Assembly: GCA_947498505.1 (NCBI GenBank) | Contig: CANMKG010000003.1 | Span: 62,001 to 126,000, forward strand | DNA length: 64,000 nt | Direction: 5' to 3' | Origin: an uncultured Maribacter sp. | Lineage (GTDB): Bacteria; Bacteroidota; Bacteroidia; Flavobacteriales; Flavobacteriaceae | In this document: piece by piece, positions 40,135-49,244 of the stretch | How positions within the stretch are numbered: the stretch's first letter is position 1 | How the letters are laid out: each line of letters begins with the position of its first letter | Notes under the pieces: generated by a model | Seen by the model: only the letters and a program-made list of their open reading frames with translations | The model's database searches: none | Told to the model about the DNA's origin: nothing | Program-made: the position numbers and the translations under genes

Positions 40135-40897
40135 GGTCGTACTTTTTTAGTTCAAGTTTTTCTCCATCAAAAACACCGTAAGTAAAATAGGTAATCCAAT
40201 CACCAAGATTAGTATATCGTGATTTTTCGTTTAAATCTATTTCTAAAGGGAGATGTCTGTGACCAAAAACAAAATAATCATAATGTTGTGTTTCTAGTTT
40301 ACGTTTGGCATATTGTACCAACCACTCATTTTCTTCACCTAAAAATTTCACATCGTCGTCACCAGAAATCATTTTGTTTTTTACCGATAAATACTGCCCT
40401 AATTTCACTCCTAAATCTGGATGTAACCATCTAAAAAACCACTGTGCAACACCGTTGGTAAAAACTTTTTTCATACGTTTATAACCTTTATCTCCAGGGC
40501 CAAGACCATCACCATGACCAATAAAAAAAGAGGTGTTATTTAATTGAAAAATTTCGGGTTTATGAAAAACAGGAATGTTAAGCTCTTCTTCAAAATAACC
40601 ATTCATCCAAAGATCATGATTTCCAACAAAATAGTAAATAGGAATACCAGAATCGCTAATCTCTGCTAGTTTCCCTAGGGTTCTAGTAAACCCTTTAGGA
40701 ACCACGGTTTTGTAATCTATCCAAAAATCAAATAAATCACCTAAAAGAAAAATAGCTGCAGCATCTTTTTTAACTTCATCAAGCCAAGCAACAAATTTCT
40801 TTTCACGCGGATAACTTTGTTCAGCAGTTGGAGCTCCCAAGTGATTATCACTTGAAAAGTATACTTTTTTTCCTTCAGGAATAATTATGTTTTTCAT
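40127..40897 (-). CDS. lpxH: UDP-2,3-diacylglucosamine diphosphatase
   Basis: Lipid A biosynthesis: hydrolyses UDP-2,3-diacyl-GlcN to lipid X and UMP. 256 aa calcineurin-like metallophosphatase: SSDNHLGAP (metal site 1), LLGDLFDFWIDY, FVGNHDLWM, and HGDGLGPG plus GHRHLP further on. The first motif has N in place of the usual D-x-H spacing residue but the metal ligands are kept. Confidence 0.92.
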   Translation of the reverse strand: MKNIIIPEGKKVYFSSDNHLGAPTAEQSYPREKKFVAWLDEVKKDAAAIFLLGDLFDFWIDYKTVVPKGFTRTLGKLAEISDSGIPIYYFVGNHDLWMNGYFEEELNIPVFHKPEIFQLNNTSFFIGHGDGLGPGDKGYKRMKKVFTNGVAQWFFRWLHPDLGVKLGQYLSVKNKMISGDDDVKFLGEENEWLVQYAKRKLETQHYDYFVFGHRHLPLEIDLNEKSRYTNLGDWITYFTYGVFDGEKLELKKYDPS

Positions 40898-40955
40898 CTG
40901 GATGTAAATATAAAGAAATTTGATACTTTTAATTTCTAATGTATAAATCTAGTAT

Positions 40956-41843
40956 ATGCTTTCGGTTAAAAAAATTATACTGTTAATTGGGTTTTTAGGA
41001 ACTCAAATTACTTTTTCACAACAAGTAATTGATTTGCCTCATGAGAATCCAAAAAGCACTAAATGGGAAAATGCTGAAAAAGAATATTTTTCCAAGAAAG
41101 CTAATTCAAAAATAATAGCGAATATATCTTCTCCTGCGCTAGTAAAGTTTGAGCCAGAAGCAAAAAACAAAAACGGCACTTCGGTAATTATTGCACCAGG
41201 TGGCGGCATGTATTTTTTAAGTATAGAAAGTGAAGGTTATAATGTTGCTAAATGGTTGGCAAAAAAGGGAATTACTGCTTTTGTTTTAAAGTATAGGTTG
41301 GTGCCTACAGGTGAAGATGCTGCACAAGATTTACATGATATTATAAAGAAAAGTAATGAAGAACGAATTCGCATTACAAACAAAATATTACCGTATTCTG
41401 TAAATGATGGTTTAAATGCAATTAGTTATGTAAGAGAGAATGCAGAAATTTTAGGTGTTCATCCAGAAAAAATTGGGTTTATGGGTTTTTCTGCTGGAGG
41501 AGTTATTGCATTTGGTGTAGTAAATGAATGTAAAGAAGAAAACAACCCTAATTTTTTGGTGCCTGTTTACCCGGGAACAGATTTAATTATTCCTGAACCC
41601 AATAAACTAACACCACCAACATTATTTATTGCCGCTGCAAATGACCAATTAATTGATGCTACTGTATTTACCAGTTTATACAATTTGTGGCATAAATCAG
41701 GAGTAAAAACGGGAATGCATATGTATACTAAAGGCGGGCATGGTTTTGGAACTTGGAAACGAGGATTCCCGAGCGATAACTGGTTAGACCGTTTCTATGA
41801 GTGGGCAAAAAGTGAGACGTTTATAAAACTTAGTCTTAACTAA
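40956..41843 (+). CDS. Alpha/beta hydrolase, exported (acetyl esterase/xylanase-like)
   Basis: 295 aa with a signal peptide (MLSVKKIILLIGFLGTQITF). Nucleophile elbow GFSAGG, oxyanion APGGGMYF, acid Asp in AANDQLIDA and His in KGGHGFGTW. Matches the BD-FAE-like group of carbohydrate esterases. No polysaccharide locus is adjacent, so the substrate is open. Confidence 0.87.
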   Translation: MLSVKKIILLIGFLGTQITFSQQVIDLPHENPKSTKWENAEKEYFSKKANSKIIANISSPALVKFEPEAKNKNGTSVIIAPGGGMYFLSIESEGYNVAKWLAKKGITAFVLKYRLVPTGEDAAQDLHDIIKKSNEERIRITNKILPYSVNDGLNAISYVRENAEILGVHPEKIGFMGFSAGGVIAFGVVNECKEENNPNFLVPVYPGTDLIIPEPNKLTPPTLFIAAANDQLIDATVFTSLYNLWHKSGVKTGMHMYTKGGHGFGTWKRGFPSDNWLDRFYEWAKSETFIKLSLN

Positions 41844-41845
41844 GT

Positions 41846-42298
41846 TTACTCATTGTCAGAGGCATACCATTCTGCAAAGGAAGTATCTGTTTCCTGAAGT
41901 TTTAATGAATGTAATTTTATTTCTTGTGGTAATCTGGCTTTAATTTTCGCTGCAAAATCAATTACCATATTTTCGCTAGTAGGTTGGTAATCGGCTAAAA
42001 TAACATTGTGTCCACGGTCAATAAGTTCTTTTGCAAGTTCTATATGAGGGGTATTTTTATTAAATACGGTGGCGTGATCAAACTGGTTTACAATTTCTTC
42101 TTTGACAATTTTTTTAAGATCTCCAAAATCTATCACCATTCCTAATTTTACATGAGAGGTGTTTGTAATAGGAGAGCCAATTACGGTAACCGAAAGTTTG
42201 TAACTATGGCCGTGTACATTTCTACATTTTCCATCATAGCCAAACAAAGCATGTCCGGTTTCGAAATTAAATTGTTTGGTAATTCTAATGTTGCTCAT
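41846..42298 (-). CDS. queD: 6-carboxy-5,6,7,8-tetrahydropterin synthase
   Basis: Makes the queuosine precursor from dihydroneopterin triphosphate. 150 aa: zinc His in ETGHALFGYDGKCRNVHGHSY (three His), catalytic Cys in the same segment, Glu near the C-terminus (LQETDTSFAEWY). Slightly longer than the shortest members. The rest of the queuosine pathway is not in the window. Confidence 0.94.
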   Translation of the reverse strand: MSNIRITKQFNFETGHALFGYDGKCRNVHGHSYKLSVTVIGSPITNTSHVKLGMVIDFGDLKKIVKEEIVNQFDHATVFNKNTPHIELAKELIDRGHNVILADYQPTSENMVIDFAAKIKARLPQEIKLHSLKLQETDTSFAEWYASDNE

Positions 42299-42350
42299 GA
42301 TGTAAAGAATAATAAAAGAGCAAAGGTAGGGTTTCTAGTAAAATATGCCT

Positions 42351-42773
42351 TTATTTAAAGCTATATAACATATAACTACCTCCAATAATTAAAAAAGGAG
42401 CAGCAATCATAAATAAAATAACACTTCCTCGGTATAATCCCCAAAACGATATTGTTTTTACATTTTTTGGTTTTCTGGGGTTATAAATAATTTTTACTTT
42501 TTCTCCTATTTTGTAGGGTGCTGGGTAAGATTGTATAGAACTTTCATAAATATGTTTAACCATAGAACGGTCCGTATATTCAAAAACTGGAGAGTAAACT
42601 GTTGTACCGTCAGAAACTGATGGTAAAAGTTTAATAACCGTAGCATTGGTTCTTATACCTTTTGAAAGTAGAAGCTGAGTTTTACGATATTGTGTAAAGG
42701 AACCATAACTTAGACCGGCACCTATTAAAAAAAGAATACTATAAAAAATTATCCACATAGAAGACTTTTGCAT
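42351..42773 (-). CDS. DUF3592 membrane protein
   Basis: 140 aa, two membrane helices (about 8-25 and 110-136) flanking an extracytoplasmic beta domain (RTNATVIKLLPSVSDGTTVY, YSPVFEYTDRS, GEKVKIIYNPRKP), the pattern of DUF3592 proteins. Function unknown. A 37-aa membrane peptide gene lies 11 bp upstream on the same strand. Confidence 0.82.
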   Translation of the reverse strand: MQKSSMWIIFYSILFLIGAGLSYGSFTQYRKTQLLLSKGIRTNATVIKLLPSVSDGTTVYSPVFEYTDRSMVKHIYESSIQSYPAPYKIGEKVKIIYNPRKPKNVKTISFWGLYRGSVILFMIAAPFLIIGGSYMLYSFK

Positions 42774-42784
42774 TGATTGGCAAA

Positions 42785-42898
42785 TTATCTTTTATATTTT
42801 CTTCGAGATCTAACTCTGTTTACAAAGTATATTATGATAACAAAAAAGGCAAGTATTGGGAAGATTAAATCGCCGTTTAAAAAGTTTAGAATGTCCAT
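42785..42898 (-). CDS. Small membrane protein, 37 aa
   Basis: Starts MDILNFLNGDLIFPILAFFV and ends with a basic tail RSRRKYKR: one hydrophobic helix (about 11-26) followed by positively charged residues, a positive-inside single-pass topology. It lies between the enoyl-CoA hydratase and the DUF3592 gene on the same strand. The frame looks real by hydropathy, but homologues are needed to be sure. Confidence 0.5.
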   Translation of the reverse strand: MDILNFLNGDLIFPILAFFVIIIYFVNRVRSRRKYKR

Positions 42899-42944
42899 TA
42901 CAAATTTTTAATATTGATGTTTTAACGGAAATATGTAGCGGTTA

Positions 42945-43712
42945 TTATTTTTTAAATTTTGAAAGTGCATTTTTAGTAAATTCAGACAAAGCTAATTTTC
43001 CAGTTATAGCCGCTCGTTCAGTCAGAAGTTCACTCCAATGGTCTGTACCATTCCATAGCACTTTTTTCCATGCTTTTAGAGCATCGGGGTTGTATGAAGC
43101 TAGTTTGTTTATATACATATCTATTTCTTTATCAAGCTCAGAGGTGTTTTCAAACACCTTAGCTATAAGTCCTTTTTCCTGCGCCCAATATGCAGTTTTC
43201 CATTCGGTTGGATTCAGTGACATTTCAGACAGTCCAGAAGTATTTATTTTACGTTCTACAGCAGGAGCAATTACTAATGGAGCTACACCTATTGTAAGTT
43301 CGGATAGACGAACTGAAGCATTTATAGTTGCCATAACATAATCACATGCGGCAATAATACCAACACCACCACCAACTGCTTTACCAGGCACTCTGCCAAC
43401 AATTATCTTACTACAATTCCGCATTGCGTTAATAACTTTCGCGAAGCCACCAAAAAATTGTTTTCCCTGTTCTAGAGTAGAAACTTCGATAAGTTCATCA
43501 AAAGAAGCGCCTGCGCAAAAGGTTTTATCTCCTTCAGATTTTAAAAGAATTATGGAAACATTGTCGTTTTCGGAAAGCTTTTCCAATTCATCAGTCAACC
43601 TGTCTAAAAGCTCCGCTGTAAATGAGTTACTCGCAGGATGCCCAAATTCAACTGTTGCTACCTTGTTTTGAATGCTCGTATAAAGACTTCCGTTTGTGCT
43701 ACCTGTACCCAT
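42945..43712 (-). CDS. Enoyl-CoA hydratase/isomerase family protein
   Basis: 255 aa crotonase fold: oxyanion loop FCAGASFDELIE, and GKAVGGGVGIIAACDYVMA with AVERKINTSGLSE. Hydrates or isomerises acyl-CoA thioesters, perhaps in fatty or amino acid catabolism. Twelve bp separate it from the upstream MATE transporter gene. Confidence 0.9.
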   Translation of the reverse strand: MGTGSTNGSLYTSIQNKVATVEFGHPASNSFTAELLDRLTDELEKLSENDNVSIILLKSEGDKTFCAGASFDELIEVSTLEQGKQFFGGFAKVINAMRNCSKIIVGRVPGKAVGGGVGIIAACDYVMATINASVRLSELTIGVAPLVIAPAVERKINTSGLSEMSLNPTEWKTAYWAQEKGLIAKVFENTSELDKEIDMYINKLASYNPDALKAWKKVLWNGTDHWSELLTERAAITGKLALSEFTKNALSKFKK

Positions 43713-43725
43713 TTTTTGTTTAAAA

Positions 43726-45060
43726 TTAATTGTTAATTACTAATGGTCGAAATTTTTTTCGAAACTTCCAGACTAATGCAGAGCCTCTTATTATCATCCA
43801 TATAGTAAGTGCCGCCCAGATTCCATACAAACCCCAATCTACGATTTTACTTATATAAAGAATTGGAACAAAACCTAAAAAGGTAGCAGAAAGTAACACA
43901 TTTCGTAAATATTTCATTTCCCCTAATCCTTTAAATAGCCCGTCTAAAACAAAGGCAACAGTATTAATTGGCAGCCCCAAAATTAGAATAAAAAATATTC
44001 CATAAAAAGTTTCTAAAACATTGGTTTCATTAGTGAAAATGAGTCCTATTGGTGTATAAAAAATGAAGGCGAAAATCATTAAAATAACACTCACGTACAT
44101 GCCGTATAATGTAATTTTTTTGGCAAGCGACCATAAACCTTTAAAATCTTTGGCACCAAGAAGTCTACCTCCCATAATATTACCTGCAGCGCCATATCCA
44201 TCAATAAAAAAAGCAGCAAAAAGCCAAATGTTTATGGCAATAGTATGTGCACCAATATACTGTTCTCCAAGGGCAGCAGCTTCTCTAACTGCTAATATTA
44301 AAGCTACGTTTAATGATATTGCTCTTACGAATAAGTTAAGACTCATAATAACTAATCGCTTTAGTTCGGGGTGAAGCGGAAATCTTATTTTTAAGTTAAT
44401 ATCGGTTTTGGTAAGTAGCAAATAAAAGGCCATTACAGCCATTATGCCTTGAGAAATTAAACTTGCCCATGCAGCACCTTCTAAATGCATAGCCGGTAAA
44501 ACATCTGTTATACCATATACAAAAGCAAAATCTAAAATAATGTTTAAAACAGCTCCAGTAATAGCGATTAGCATAGGCCAATATGTATTTTGAAGCCCTC
44601 TAAATATACCCATTATAGCAAATACAAATAGGGTTAAAGGAAAACCCCAAACTCGGATAGCATAATAAGAAATGCAATACTCCAATATTTTACCAGAAGC
44701 GTTGAGTAAGGTAAAAATTTCCTCGATTACAAAAACAGTAGATAACAATACTATTATGCTTAAACTAATATTTAAAAAAATCACTTGAGCAGGGAGTGAT
44801 TTTACGGCTTCTATTTTTCCTGCTCCGAGATATTGCGATATTATTGCAGAAATAGCACTTCGGGTTTGACCTAGAATCCATATTAACATTGATAAAAAAG
44901 AACCTACAATACCTGCGGCGGCTAAAGATTCCACTCCGTCTATAGGAATATTACCCACTATAGCAGTATCAGTAATATTTAAAACAGGTTCAGCTATTCC
45001 AGCAATTGTTGCGGGAATAGCTAAGTTGTTTATGGATTTACGATTTACAGGAATTTTCAA
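43726..45060 (-). CDS. MATE family efflux transporter
   Basis: 444 aa with 12 membrane helices in the two-bundle MATE arrangement. Characteristic opening IAGIAEPVLNITDTAIVGNI and the second-half AVREAAALGEQYIGAHTIAI, with QGIMAVMAFYLLLTKTDINL. Exports cationic compounds in exchange for Na+ or H+. DinF-like members are closest by appearance. Confidence 0.92.
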   Translation of the reverse strand: MKIPVNRKSINNLAIPATIAGIAEPVLNITDTAIVGNIPIDGVESLAAAGIVGSFLSMLIWILGQTRSAISAIISQYLGAGKIEAVKSLPAQVIFLNISLSIIVLLSTVFVIEEIFTLLNASGKILEYCISYYAIRVWGFPLTLFVFAIMGIFRGLQNTYWPMLIAITGAVLNIILDFAFVYGITDVLPAMHLEGAAWASLISQGIMAVMAFYLLLTKTDINLKIRFPLHPELKRLVIMSLNLFVRAISLNVALILAVREAAALGEQYIGAHTIAINIWLFAAFFIDGYGAAGNIMGGRLLGAKDFKGLWSLAKKITLYGMYVSVILMIFAFIFYTPIGLIFTNETNVLETFYGIFFILILGLPINTVAFVLDGLFKGLGEMKYLRNVLLSATFLGFVPILYISKIVDWGLYGIWAALTIWMIIRGSALVWKFRKKFRPLVINN

Positions 45061-45093
45061 GAATAGAATATTTTATAAAACCAATTCGTTATA

Positions 45094-45120
45094 TTGAAAA
45101 CAGAATTTGAGATATCTTTG
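45094..45120 (+). promoter_or_regulatory. Promoter of the universal stress protein gene
   Basis: TTG (45094-45096), 16-nt spacer, TATCTTTG (45113-45120). It is 65 bp upstream of the ATG. Confidence 0.6.
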
Positions 45121-45185
45121 CAGCTCAATTAATAATTTTCTTTTATAAATAAAAGGTAAATTTAGAATATAAAATATTTAAACAC

Positions 45186-45983
45186 ATGAAAAACATTCTT
45201 GTACCAATAGGAACCTCTAGTAATACAAATCAAATGTTACATTACGCAGTAGATTTTGCATCAAATTTTGGTTCTCGTATTTACGTAATGGATGTGTTTA
45301 CTGTTTCTGGAAAAACAGGAAGCTTAGCAAATGTTTCAGAAAAAATAGCAGAAAGTGGTAGAGAACGATTAAAAAGTGTTGTTGCTAGCGTAGACGCTAA
45401 AGGAGTTGAAATAAAAATAGCAACCTATAATGGTAGTATTGTTGACGGCGTAAAAAGTATAGATAAGGAACTAGGAATAGACCTTATTATTTTATCACCT
45501 AGAAGTAATGAAATTAAAGATGAATTGTATTTAGGAAATACTTCAGGTAAAATTATTAAAAGAACCAATATTCCAGCTTTAATTGTACCAAAGGAAATAA
45601 GTTTTACCCCATTTTCAACGGTTCTAACTGCTTTTAAATCGGGAATTGTAAAACGAAAAAGAATTCTTAATCCATTGTTAGATATAAAAAACAAATTTGA
45701 GACAAAGGTAAATTTACTTTTGGTGAAAACACCTGGATATACTGATGATGATTTGCGTGTTAACCCAGCTTTAATGGATATCAGCTCGCAATTAAAAATA
45801 ACAGAGAATGCAACAACCTATCAAGGTGTTTTAGAACATTTTCAATTGCAAAGCCCAGACCTTTTATGTGTATTTAGAAGAAAAAGAGGTTTTTTCAAAA
45901 AGCTTTGGGAAAAAACTACAATATTTAAGTCTGAGTTTTATGCTACAATTCCAGTTTTGGTTTTAAGTGTAAATAAAGACTAG
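45186..45983 (+). CDS. Universal stress protein
   Basis: 265 aa, UspA domain in the first half (MKNILVPIGTSSNTNQMLHY, then IDLIILSPRSNEIKDELYLG, NTSGKIIKRTNIPALIVPKE) with the ATP-binding-type G-x2-G-x9-G(S/T) pattern partly preserved. The second half (about 150-265) is a degenerate second Usp domain. Cytoplasmic stress protein; it ends 45 bp before tRNA-Ala and the stress-gene island. Confidence 0.9.
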   Translation: MKNILVPIGTSSNTNQMLHYAVDFASNFGSRIYVMDVFTVSGKTGSLANVSEKIAESGRERLKSVVASVDAKGVEIKIATYNGSIVDGVKSIDKELGIDLIILSPRSNEIKDELYLGNTSGKIIKRTNIPALIVPKEISFTPFSTVLTAFKSGIVKRKRILNPLLDIKNKFETKVNLLLVKTPGYTDDDLRVNPALMDISSQLKITENATTYQGVLEHFQLQSPDLLCVFRRKRGFFKKLWEKTTIFKSEFYATIPVLVLSVNKD

Positions 45984-45990
45984 TTTTGTT

Positions 45991-46020
45991 TTGGATATTA
46001 TTTTAAAAGTAGTTCCTTTG
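45991..46020 (+). promoter_or_regulatory. Likely tRNA-Ala promoter
   Basis: TTG at 45991-45993, 19-nt spacer, TTCCTTTG at 46013-46020 (one mismatch to TAnnTTTG). Transcription would start about 8 bp later, at the tRNA 5' end. Confidence 0.5.
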
Positions 46021-46028
46021 AAAACAAC

Positions 46029-46105
<77 letters not shown>

Positions 46106-46116
46106 ATTTTTATAGG

Positions 46117-46149
46117 GCTTCAAGAGTTTTTGATTTTTGAAGCTTTTTT
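46117..46149 (+). terminator. Terminator downstream of tRNA-Ala
   Basis: GCTTCAA / TTGAAGC stem (46117-46123 with 46137-46143) followed by six T. Confidence 0.75.
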
Positions 46150-46150
46150 C

Positions 46151-46172
46151 ATTTGCACGCAATTTGCACGCA
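46151..46172 (+). repeat. Tandem 11-bp repeat near left island end
   Basis: ATTTGCACGCA occurs twice in tandem without gap. Its place, 47 bp inside the left att repeat, suggests a possible integrase arm-type binding site. This is inference; the integrase itself is absent. Confidence 0.45.
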
Positions 46173-46698
46173 AAATAGGGTTTAAATTAAGCTTGGTATT
46201 GTTTGATACAGATTGGGTCATTTCTTTACTTCCCCAACTTCACAAAAGGTTATTTGAAAAAGTATCGCATCTAATAAGTGCTTTTGCTTTATCATCTATA
46301 AACTAATTGTAAAAGCGTTGAGTGTCAATATTTAACATATAATTGGGGAATATTGCATAAATAACAAATACCTTTATTTTATTGAAATTCGGAAAGCTCC
46401 GATTAATTTAGTCTTCCAAGATTCATAATTCATTTCAGCTCTCTCCATTTTTTAAAGCGATATTCCACAAATTGTTTTAAGCAAAGCATAGGTATAGTGA
46501 CTGTAGTTTGGAAACGGTATGCACAATTAGATTTTTTGTGTCCCTCATGCTTCTTATGCCCATACATGATTCTTAATACCCTGGGCTAATTAGGATTCAG
46601 AATAAAAAAATTAGTAACATGAAAAAGCCAAGATTCTCACAAAGAATACTGATTTATCAAGGATACTGAATAAAATATTAAACAATAAATATAAAGTA

Positions 46699-46890
46699 AT
46701 GAAAGAAGGAACAGTAAAATTTTTCAATAGTGCCAAAGGTTTTGGCTTTATCAAACCCACAGATTCTGATGAGGATGTCTTTGTTCATCAAAGCGGTCTA
46801 ATTGACAAGATTAGTGAAAATGACAACGTCAAATTCACTGTGGAGAGAGGCGAAAAGGGAATGAACGCCATAAATGTGAAATTGGCCTAA
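46699..46890 (+). CDS. Cold-shock protein (CspA family)
   Basis: 63-aa single cold-shock domain, an RNA chaperone. KEGTVKFFNSAKGFGFIKP contains RNP-1 (KGFGFI) and DVFVHQSGL contains RNP-2 (VFVHQ). Followed by a clean terminator. First plus-strand gene of the tRNA-Ala island; the long non-coding leader region upstream may carry temperature-responsive structure, as in other csp genes, but this is not shown. Confidence 0.93.
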   Translation: MKEGTVKFFNSAKGFGFIKPTDSDEDVFVHQSGLIDKISENDNVKFTVERGEKGMNAINVKLA

Positions 46891-46915
46891 AAAGAGTATA
46901 ATTTCCGTATTAGTT

Positions 46916-46943
46916 AAAATGCCATCTTCAAAGATGGCATTTT
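46916..46943 (+). terminator. Terminator after the cold-shock gene
   Basis: AAAATGCCATCTT / AAGATGGCATTTT perfect inverted repeat, 25 bp after the stop codon. Confidence 0.82.
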
Positions 46944-47087
46944 ACATCTTGTATGTTATTTTCTTAATCATTAGCCCAAACTAACCATTTATTGCGGAAG
47001 ATCAAGATTAAAAAAAAGACATGCGGATGACAGCAGAGTTCTTGAACCTAATTCGTAACAGTTAAACTACCTTTTAAACGAAATTAA

Positions 47088-47429
47088 GATAATGATGAGA
47101 ACGATGTTGATTTTTATATATCTGACTTCATTGGGCATTTCCCCTACACAAAAAACGAGCCAAATAAAAAAATAGAAGGGGTCTTTCTTGGGCGTGTTGA
47201 GGATGGATATTCATTTTGTGGCCAAACAGCATTGGTTATGGAAGAAATAGTTGTCTTTGATGAGATTCTATCGGTTATGCTTGAAAAGTATCCACTACAT
47301 GAGGATAAACACATTGGAGAAAATTTTATCATTTCGTTTACTGAGCATGTTGGGGTTTGGGAAGACGATAAAAAGGAAACATCCACTGTGATTCGCTTAC
47401 AAAAGCTTATGCCAGGTCAACACCTTTAA
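47088..47429 (+). pseudogene. Truncated gene remnant, unknown
   Basis: An open frame with protein-like composition but no ATG or GTG start near its beginning; a TAA at 47085 bounds it. It reads IEGVFLGRVEDGYSFCGQTA and ENFIISFTEHVGVWEDDKKE and ends at 47429. The first usable start is a TTG at 47232, which would discard half of it. Most likely the C-terminal part of a gene that lost its 5' end. Family not recognised. Confidence 0.45.
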
Positions 47430-47660
47430 AAGTTATGTTTCAAAATTGGGCCATTAACCAAAATTTTTAGCGCTAATTATGATTGATGCATTAACTATTT
47501 CAACATATATCGTGAAGTTCAGAGGTTTTGAGTCTTACCAATAGTTGAATCTATAAAATCACTAGTTTTTAAGCCATCGTGCTGTGGCATGCTTACAGAT
47601 AGCATTTTGTATCCAATAATAATTGAATCTCATGGTTGCTTCCTTGTGTTGTTAAGCCAT

Positions 47661-47918
47661 TCATACATTAGAGAATAAAAATACCATAATGGTCAGCAAA
47701 GCTGAAATAAGAAGAGTTGTTGAGCTAAAGAGGCGATTCAGCCAGTTGTGTGCTAGTTTACGCAAAAGATTCGTAGGGTGGTCGCCATAATAATTGTATT
47801 GGTATTTTTCAATCATTAGATGTCTATACAGCCCTCTAATGATGCCCACTGTCAAGTGAATAAATAACAACATCGTAGTCATGGATCCTGCATTCAAATC
47901 CCCAGATATTCTAATCAT
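47661..47918 (-). CDS. Small membrane protein coupled to the SPFH gene
   Basis: 85 aa with two hydrophobic segments (about 15-30 and 64-83) and a basic middle (RKLAHNWLNR). Its ATG overlaps the SPFH stop as ATGA, so the two are translationally coupled and the protein is likely a partner or accessory of the prohibitin-like protein. No family recognised. Confidence 0.6.
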   Translation of the reverse strand: MIRISGDLNAGSMTTMLLFIHLTVGIIRGLYRHLMIEKYQYNYYGDHPTNLLRKLAHNWLNRLFSSTTLLISALLTIMVFLFSNV

Positions 47919-48772
47919 TTGTTTTTAATGGCATCACCTACTCCAATAAAAGGAATTGCACCTGCACCGGTCACCTCTGGTAGAATTCCGTTCCATTTTT
48001 CTATGGCCTTAAGGTTTGCTTCTATCTTTCTTAGCTCAATAAGGTCTGGTGAAATATTCATTTTTTGTAATCGTAACGCCTCGGCTTCGGCTGTTGCCGC
48101 AGCAATGGTTTGTTCAGCTTCGACCTTTATCCTATCCAAGTCTCTTTTTGCCTTCAACGCATTTTGTTCAGCCGTTTGCTTAGCTTCAATGGCATCTGTA
48201 AAGGTTTGGGAAAAACTAAATGAGATAATCGAAAAAGCATCAACCGATATGTTGGACGCGAGCAATCTTGAAGTGAGTGCTTGTTGCATTTCGGTACTGA
48301 CAGCCGGCCTCTTAGTGATCAATTCCTCGGCTGTATATCTGGCGGACACTGCTTTCATTACTTCCTGAATGGCGGGGTCAATGATACGTTCTTTAAATTC
48401 CATGCCAATGGTTTGATAAACCAAGTTTGCCTTATCGGGTATGATGTGATAATTGAGGGCCACGGATAAATCCACATCCTGTAAATCAGATGAGGAAGAA
48501 GCTGCATCTGTCATAGCCTTTTGAATTTTTACGTCCATTAGAATGACGGTCTGTACAATAGGTATTTTGAAATGGATTCCCTCATTCAAGACGTTCTCCT
48601 GCACGGCACCAAAATTCTGGACAACTCCTCGCTCACCTGCGCCAATCTGAACCCATGGTTTAAATGCAAACAGTAATATTATCAATGCACCAATAACGAA
48701 CAATTTTCTCCATTGACCTTTTTTCAGTATGTTCTTTATTTCGCCCATAGGGTCATTATCCATAGTAATCAA
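47915..48772 (-). CDS. Prohibitin-family (SPFH domain) membrane protein
   Basis: 285 aa. One N-terminal membrane helix (about 24-40, LFVIGALIILLFAFKPW) anchors an SPFH domain (about 45-215: GERGVVQNFGAVQENVLNEG, IHFKIPIVQ) and a coiled-coil region rich in Ala/Glu/Lys (about 205-260). Prohibitins form large membrane rings that scaffold proteases and membrane domains, often under stress. It sits on the tRNA-Ala island with stress genes. A 4-bp overlap links it to the following small membrane protein gene. Confidence 0.92.
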   Translation of the reverse strand: MITMDNDPMGEIKNILKKGQWRKLFVIGALIILLFAFKPWVQIGAGERGVVQNFGAVQENVLNEGIHFKIPIVQTVILMDVKIQKAMTDAASSSSDLQDVDLSVALNYHIIPDKANLVYQTIGMEFKERIIDPAIQEVMKAVSARYTAEELITKRPAVSTEMQQALTSRLLASNISVDAFSIISFSFSQTFTDAIEAKQTAEQNALKAKRDLDRIKVEAEQTIAAATAEAEALRLQKMNISPDLIELRKIEANLKAIEKWNGILPEVTGAGAIPFIGVGDAIKNK

Positions 48773-48918
48773 GTTTAATTATAAAGATAGGATTTCACGT
48801 ATCCAAGCATGTTGTACTAATCCAGGACAATCTTACATAAATCACACATGCAGAATTTGAGATGGGATGCTATTGGCTCAAGTCTTGCCAATTAAAAATT
48901 TGTTGTCTTAAAAAAGAG

Positions 48919-49095
48919 ATGATTTTGGCACAAAAGAAAGCATTGGACTATTCGCCCCTAGCGGAAGATTTTTTTAAACCAATAGGGCATTTTAAGCTTC
49001 AGCAAGGCGTTCTAGGGGTGTTTGACAACTATATGGCCTTTTGCGCTTTAGAGAGGTCTTGTCAGCAGGCCGGAAGTGTCAAGAATTTAAGTTAA
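48919..49095 (+). CDS. Possible small ORF, unknown
   Basis: 58 aa from the ATG at 48919 (MILAQKKALDYSPLAEDFFK); the frame opens at 48862. No family recognised. A hairpin AAAATAGC / GCTATTTT (49095-49118) begins at the last base of the stop codon, which favours a real transcript. Could equally be an untranslated RNA. Confidence 0.3.
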   Translation: MILAQKKALDYSPLAEDFFKPIGHFKLQQGVLGVFDNYMAFCALERSCQQAGSVKNLS

Positions 49096-49118
49096 AAATA
49101 GCTCTTACTGGCTATTTT
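49095..49118 (+). terminator. Possible terminator hairpin
   Basis: 8-bp stem AAAATAGC / GCTATTTT with an 8-nt loop, right after the small ORF at 48919-49095. The T-run is short. Confidence 0.4.
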
Positions 49119-49244
49119 ATATGTCTTAGTATCTTGTTAAACTTACCCCAATCATGTTACATTAGACTATCTTTACATCTTATAAAATGTGTAGATAAGG
49201 GTGTGTATTACGCCTATCACAAGCAAGTAAATAGAGAAGGAATT

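Larger units (their letters stand above)
46106..46698. other. Island left end, non-coding
   Basis: 593 bp with no convincing gene. It holds the tRNA terminator, the tandem ATTTGCACGCA repeat and a long AT-rich stretch up to the cold-shock gene, which could include a 5' leader of that gene. The minus strand has a 33-codon open frame near 46221-46118 (MTQSVSNNTKLNLN...) that I do not consider real. Confidence 0.5.

Noticed and set aside
46151-46172. Tandem 11-bp repeats as a CRISPR array
   Set aside because: Only two copies with no spacer.
47144-47386. Minus-strand open frame
   Set aside because: Composition looks antisense to the clearer plus-strand frame 47088-47429.
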